This document shows, one piece after another, positions 60,421-64,000 of a stretch of 64,000 nt of DNA (the first letter of the stretch is position 1; the number at the start of each line of letters is the position of its first letter). The notes beneath the pieces are model-generated. The model had not been told where the DNA came from, did not search any database, and saw nothing but the letters and a program-made list of their open reading frames with translations. The translations under genes were made by a program, and so were the position numbers. The stretch is from Hermatobates lingyangjiaoensis (lineage: Eukaryota > Arthropoda > Insecta > Hemiptera > Hermatobatidae). The stretch is taken from NCBI GenBank assembly GCA_026182355.1, contig JAPFBL010000068.1, positions 11,941,001 to 12,005,000 on the forward strand. Direction: 5' to 3'.

Positions 60421-63047
60421 ATGAGAAGTGCCGAAAACTTACTCTCAATCAAGAGAAAGTCCTCCTGGATCAAACTTTCCAATCTCTGCCGCAGCTATCT
60501 GGACCTGGGCCTTGGCCTTCCCCTTATAATACCCAACCTCACCAACAACTGCACTCCACTATTTCCCACCTGCCCCATCGCCACCCCAGTCCCCACCAAA
60601 AGTCCCTTGGGTTTGATTCCTACTCCTGAACCCACCTTACCCAACTCTCCTCATTCACCCAATCTTCCCTCAAACTTACTCCCTACTCCACAACTGAACC
60701 TTTTTGAAAATCTCACCCCTGTCACTAACTTAACTCCAGTCCCGAACCTACAACGACCTCCTCTGAACAGTTCACCCGTTTCCACAGCCACTGGTTCTTC
60801 TCCCTACAACTCCAACATTTTCTGTAATTTGTCCTCCCACTGCCTCACTGTCGATGAAAGGAACTTACTTGCTAAAGGTCTCTCTTTCTGTCCCACCCCT
60901 AAGGTCCAACGGGTTAAGCTCCTGGAGGATGTGCAGATGTTTTGCAGATCCTTCCGATGGCGGCAATTCTGGAAATCCTCCGTCCATTCGAATCCTGCCG
61001 CAAGCTGTACTCCCAGAGTTACCCTCCGTAAGTTTAAACCTCTTTCCACTAATGAGCCTCCACCCCTTCTAGCCTCTCATCCGCTAGAGCAATTCATTTC
61101 CCAACTTCTCAACAGGGTTTCTAACCCTTCTTTCCTTGATAGCCTTAGACCCCCTGACAACCTATCCCCCTCCGAATGAAGGGCTATTAATAACTTGGTT
61201 AATAATAGTAATCTGTTAATTATGCCAGCTGACAAGGGGTCCACGGTTGTACTCATGGATCGTGATCATTATGAAAGCGAAGCACTGAGGCAGCTGCGAG
61301 ACCCATTGTTCTACCAACCTCTCTCCTCCGATCCCACACCTAATTTTTACAAGAAGTTGGTCACCCTGCTCCGTTCCTATTCCAATTCAGAGGGTCTCAC
61401 TGATGAAGACCTTAAGCTCCTTATCCCCAATACTCCCCGATGTCCCATATTCTACATCCTCCCCAAAATACACAAACCTTATCACATGCCCGACAATCCA
61501 CCTCCTGGAAGACCTATTGTTTCATCTTATAAATGTCTTACTGAAAGGATTTCAGCCTTCGTAGACTCAGTTCTACAACCTTTAGTAAGACTCCAACCCT
61601 CCTACTGTAAAGACTCATTCCACTTTCTGGAACTCCTCAAAAACCTATCCCTTCCTGCATCCACCCCCATCCCATTCTCCTAGTGACGATGGACGTGACC
61701 TCGCTTTACACCGTTATCAAACACGATGAGGGCTTAGAATCCTTACGACACTTCCTCACTTCCAGACCTCTCCCCCATTTACCCTCGACTGACTTTATAA
61801 TCTCCCTAACTGACTTTGTCCTCAAACATAATTCCTTCCGTTTCAAAGATGACTTCTACCTGCAAGTCAGAGGAACTGCCATGGGAACCAGGATGGCTCC
61901 CTCTTTCGCGAATCTTTTTATGGCACATTTAGAAAATAGTTTCCTTCACTCTTACCACTTGCTCCCCTTATTTTACACCCGTTTCATTGACGATATATTT
62001 TTCATCTGGCCCCACGGTAGTTCCGAACTTGACTCCTTCCTTCTGAATTTTAGAACTTTCTGCACTTCTGTTTCTTATACCCACAACGTTTTAGCCACCT
62101 CTATGACCTTTCTTGACATCGACATTACCCTCCAGGGCAACAACCTCATTACCTCCGTTCACTCTAAACCCTCAAACCCACACCAGTACCTCCACTTTAA
62201 TAGTTGTCACCCTCCCCACATAAAGAAATCTATCCCCAGATCCTTATCCATCCGAATCCACCGTATTTGCAACCGACTCCAGCAGAAGAACCTGCAGCTC
62301 AACTCCCTCAGAACCAAGTTCCTGGAGCGTGGTTATCCGCCATCGTTACTGGAAAGAAGACTGATCCCTGCGAATTTATCCGTCAACCCTCCTTCCGTCT
62401 CCACTTCCCCGGTGAATGAGTCTCCCCTCCTTGTTACTACCTTCTTCCCCGGTATACACAAACTCAAACGCATTATCAAAGATCTGTTCCCCATCCTATC
62501 CTCTTCTCCTTCCACGTCGACTATTTTCCCCAGCCAACCCCGCCTCTCATATAGACGTTCCCCCAACCTTGGCAACCTCTTTTCCCACAGAGACTTGACG
62601 TCCAGGCGCGTCAACCACCCGTCTGTGGGCGCTAAGAGTTGCGAAAGGCGGGGGTGCCTGACCTGTCCGCTTCTCAACCCCCTTTCACACTTCACTCCAT
62701 CTTCCCACAACCAGTCCTTCCCTGTTGCTAAGGACTGCTCATGTACATCCAAAAATTGTGTTTACAAATTGGACTGTACTCGTTGTGATGCGTTCTACGT
62801 AGGACTGTCCTCTAACAAGCTCAGCCTCCGCATGAACGGTCATAGAGCATCCGTTAACAACAACTCCAATTTACCTGTCGCCATACACGCCAAATCCCAC
62901 GGTCTGTCTTTTAACGACTGCTTCAGTGTGCAGATTCTGCGTCAGATTCCCCCTGGTGATAATACCGTGACCCTTAGAGCCTCTGAGGAGGCTCACATCT
63001 GGTTGCTCGGGGCGCGCAGTGCACCTGGACTTAACCTTAAAAGATAA
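60421..63047 (+). pseudogene. PLE polyprotein: N-terminal domain, RT, GIY-YIG endonuclease (interrupted)
   Basis: The first in-frame ATG is at 60,421. Segment 1 (to 61,176) has a Pro-rich region (about 60,540-60,780) then LTVDERNLLAKGLSFCPTPK, typical of PLE N-termini. A TGA at 61,177-61,179 interrupts it, and the same frame continues with the RT fingers: LLIMPADKGSTVVLMDRDHY and FYILPKIHKP..PPGRPIVSSYK. At about 61,680 the frame must shift. Segment 3 (to 63,047) has palm motif A DVTSLYT (Asp at 61,692), motif B RGTAMGTRMAPSFANLFMAH, motif C FIDD (Asp pair 61,989-61,994), then TFLDIDI and a Cys cluster CERRGCLTC (about 62,640). The GIY-YIG nuclease follows: VYKLDC....FYVG (from 62,760), HRASVNN, and the C-terminal EE..IWLL......GLN. 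The catalytic residues are present, but the ORF is split by one stop and one frameshift, so a complete protein cannot be made without readthrough or correction. Confidence 0.9.
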
Positions 63048-63643
63048 TTTTTTTGTAATTTTTTTCTTTTTTTTTTGTACTTTTTTTCCAGTATTCTTTA
63101 TTCTCTAGTACTTATTTCTTTTTTCCTCTTTCGTATATTTTGTGTATATCTATTTTGTCTTCTTCACTTACTACTAGTTTGTTTTATCCTATTTTATTTT
63201 TCTAAATTCTTATTCTTAACTAGTTTCCCATACTTACCCTTTTATTCAGTCTCTATCTTTTATTTACTAAAACAACCAATGCAAGTTTTTTGTATTGTAT
63301 TTATTTTTATTTATTTATTTTTTCTTCTTTTCTCTATCATTATTTTTGTTTCTTATAGTTTGTTTTTATCTTATATTGTTTATAATTTTTCACCTACTTA
63401 TAGTTTTACCCAACTAGTACTGCGTATCTGAGCTTCTGTTTATATCTTCTCCTAATTTTATACTTTAAGACCGGGTACGGTTGACAGCACTGGCGGTTGC
63501 CGGGTTGGTTACTTGCCGTTGCGCCTACAACGTGCTTGGTCTCCCATTCTCTTTTCTCCTGAAGACGGATTACCCGAAAATTTGAGTCTGTAAGTGTGTT
63601 TCCCTACTTTGTGTGTTGTTCTTTGTTAATCTCGAACTCGTAT
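62679..63643 (+). repeat. PLE right terminus (3' end)
   Basis: It holds the end of the ORF (to 63,047), a T-rich 3' UTR (63,050-63,400), a GC-richer tail (63,465-63,600) and the CTGAAGA (63,559)-hairpin-GAAA core. It ends near CTCGAACTCGTAT at 63,643, where identity with the left copy stops. Confidence 0.9.
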
Positions 63644-63959
63644 TGTGTCCAGTTTGGATCGTATTTCGTTTTATCAGTGAATATATATATGTACATTGTT
63701 TAAAATTAGACCATATTTAGCTGAAACTTGCTTTTTCATAAGTTTCAGCTAAATATGGTCTAATTTTTAACAATTTATGTATACAGGACGGACTGCTACC
63801 AAAATTTACAAATATATATATGTACATATATATCACTTTCATGTTGCTTCTCAGTTTTTACTTTGTTTGATCTCTGATGACATACATTGAAAGGTCTCAG
63901 AGCATTTATTTCTATTGTTTTCCTTTTTCCATTGTGGTTTAAACTTTATATATATATAG

Positions 63960-64000
<41 letters not shown>
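63644..64000. other. Flank with small palindrome, PLE-tail-like core and (GT)n
   Basis: 63,696-63,772 is a ~30-bp-arm palindrome (ATTAGACCATATTTAGCTGA and its complement). 63,868-63,930 has CTGATGA (63,874), a short spacer and GAAAGG enclosed by CTCTGA/TCAGAG, and matches the minus strand of 21,640-21,705. A (TA)n at about 63,948-63,958 is followed by a (GT)n from 63,962 that runs off the window. Confidence 0.55.

Larger units (their letters stand above)
59407..63643 (+). mobile_element. Penelope-like element with inverted pseudo-LTRs
   Basis: The outer 59,407-60,372 is the reverse complement of 62,679-63,643. The only difference I found is one T in a homopolymer (10 vs 11) near the end of the coding region. 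The left copy therefore carries the last part of the ORF backwards (minus strand 60,004-60,282) plus the T-rich 3' UTR. The unique centre is 60,373-62,678. A partial 3' copy placed upstream in inverted orientation is one of the known pseudo-LTR layouts of PLEs, which move by target-primed reverse transcription. The near identity of the two termini implies a young insertion, or copying of one terminus from the other during insertion. The element directly abuts a (TA)n on its left. Confidence 0.9.

Noticed and set aside
60363..61072. Additional ORFs overlapping the PLE N-terminal region on both strands
   Set aside because: They are shadows of the Pro-rich coding frame at 60,421-61,179.

Overview
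This is an AT-rich animal genomic window dominated by repeats. I see no intact host gene. The mix of transposable elements (a Penelope-like element, a Helitron helicase relic, two LINE relics, a tRNA-derived SINE, and an abundant family built like Helentron-derived DINE/HINE elements) fits an invertebrate, most likely an arthropod. The species cannot be named from the sequence alone.

The best-preserved element is a 4.2-kb GIY-YIG-type Penelope-like retroelement (PLE) at 59,407-63,643. It is flanked by nearly identical 965-bp inverted pseudo-LTRs. Its coding region (N-terminal domain, reverse transcriptase, GIY-YIG endonuclease) is broken by one in-frame TGA and one frameshift. It sits against a (TA)n tract next to the tail of an older related PLE. 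Related PLE-tail fragments and small fold-back elements, several bracketed by (TA)n, lie near 11.3, 12.4, 21.7-21.9, 34.1, 34.9, 44.3, 59.1 and 63.9 kb. Most share a CTGAnGA / short hairpin / GAAA core that recalls the hammerhead motifs described in PLEs.

Roughly a quarter of the window is one interspersed family of about 1.64 kb (17 segments, 1 kb to 59 kb). It has a CTTTACTATAAG inverted repeat at the 5' end and again about 35 bp inside the 3' end, an internal GT/GGGT microsatellite, a GAGTG-TAGGC-CACTC hairpin at the 3' end, and T-rich insertion sites. Two insertions carry two and three tandem copies of the 3' half. Several divergent copies keep the same small antisense ORF open.

Other structure: a homogeneous 112-bp satellite array of about 10 units (31,921-33,048), a 51-bp minisatellite of about 12 units (35,142-35,728), an old ~490-bp tandem duplication (35,945-36,720), a coding-like relic at 57.4-57.85 kb with an EF-G/GFM2-like motif, and a few GC-richer islands that could be conserved non-coding DNA or isolated exons. 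The remaining stretches are AT-rich and without recognisable genes.
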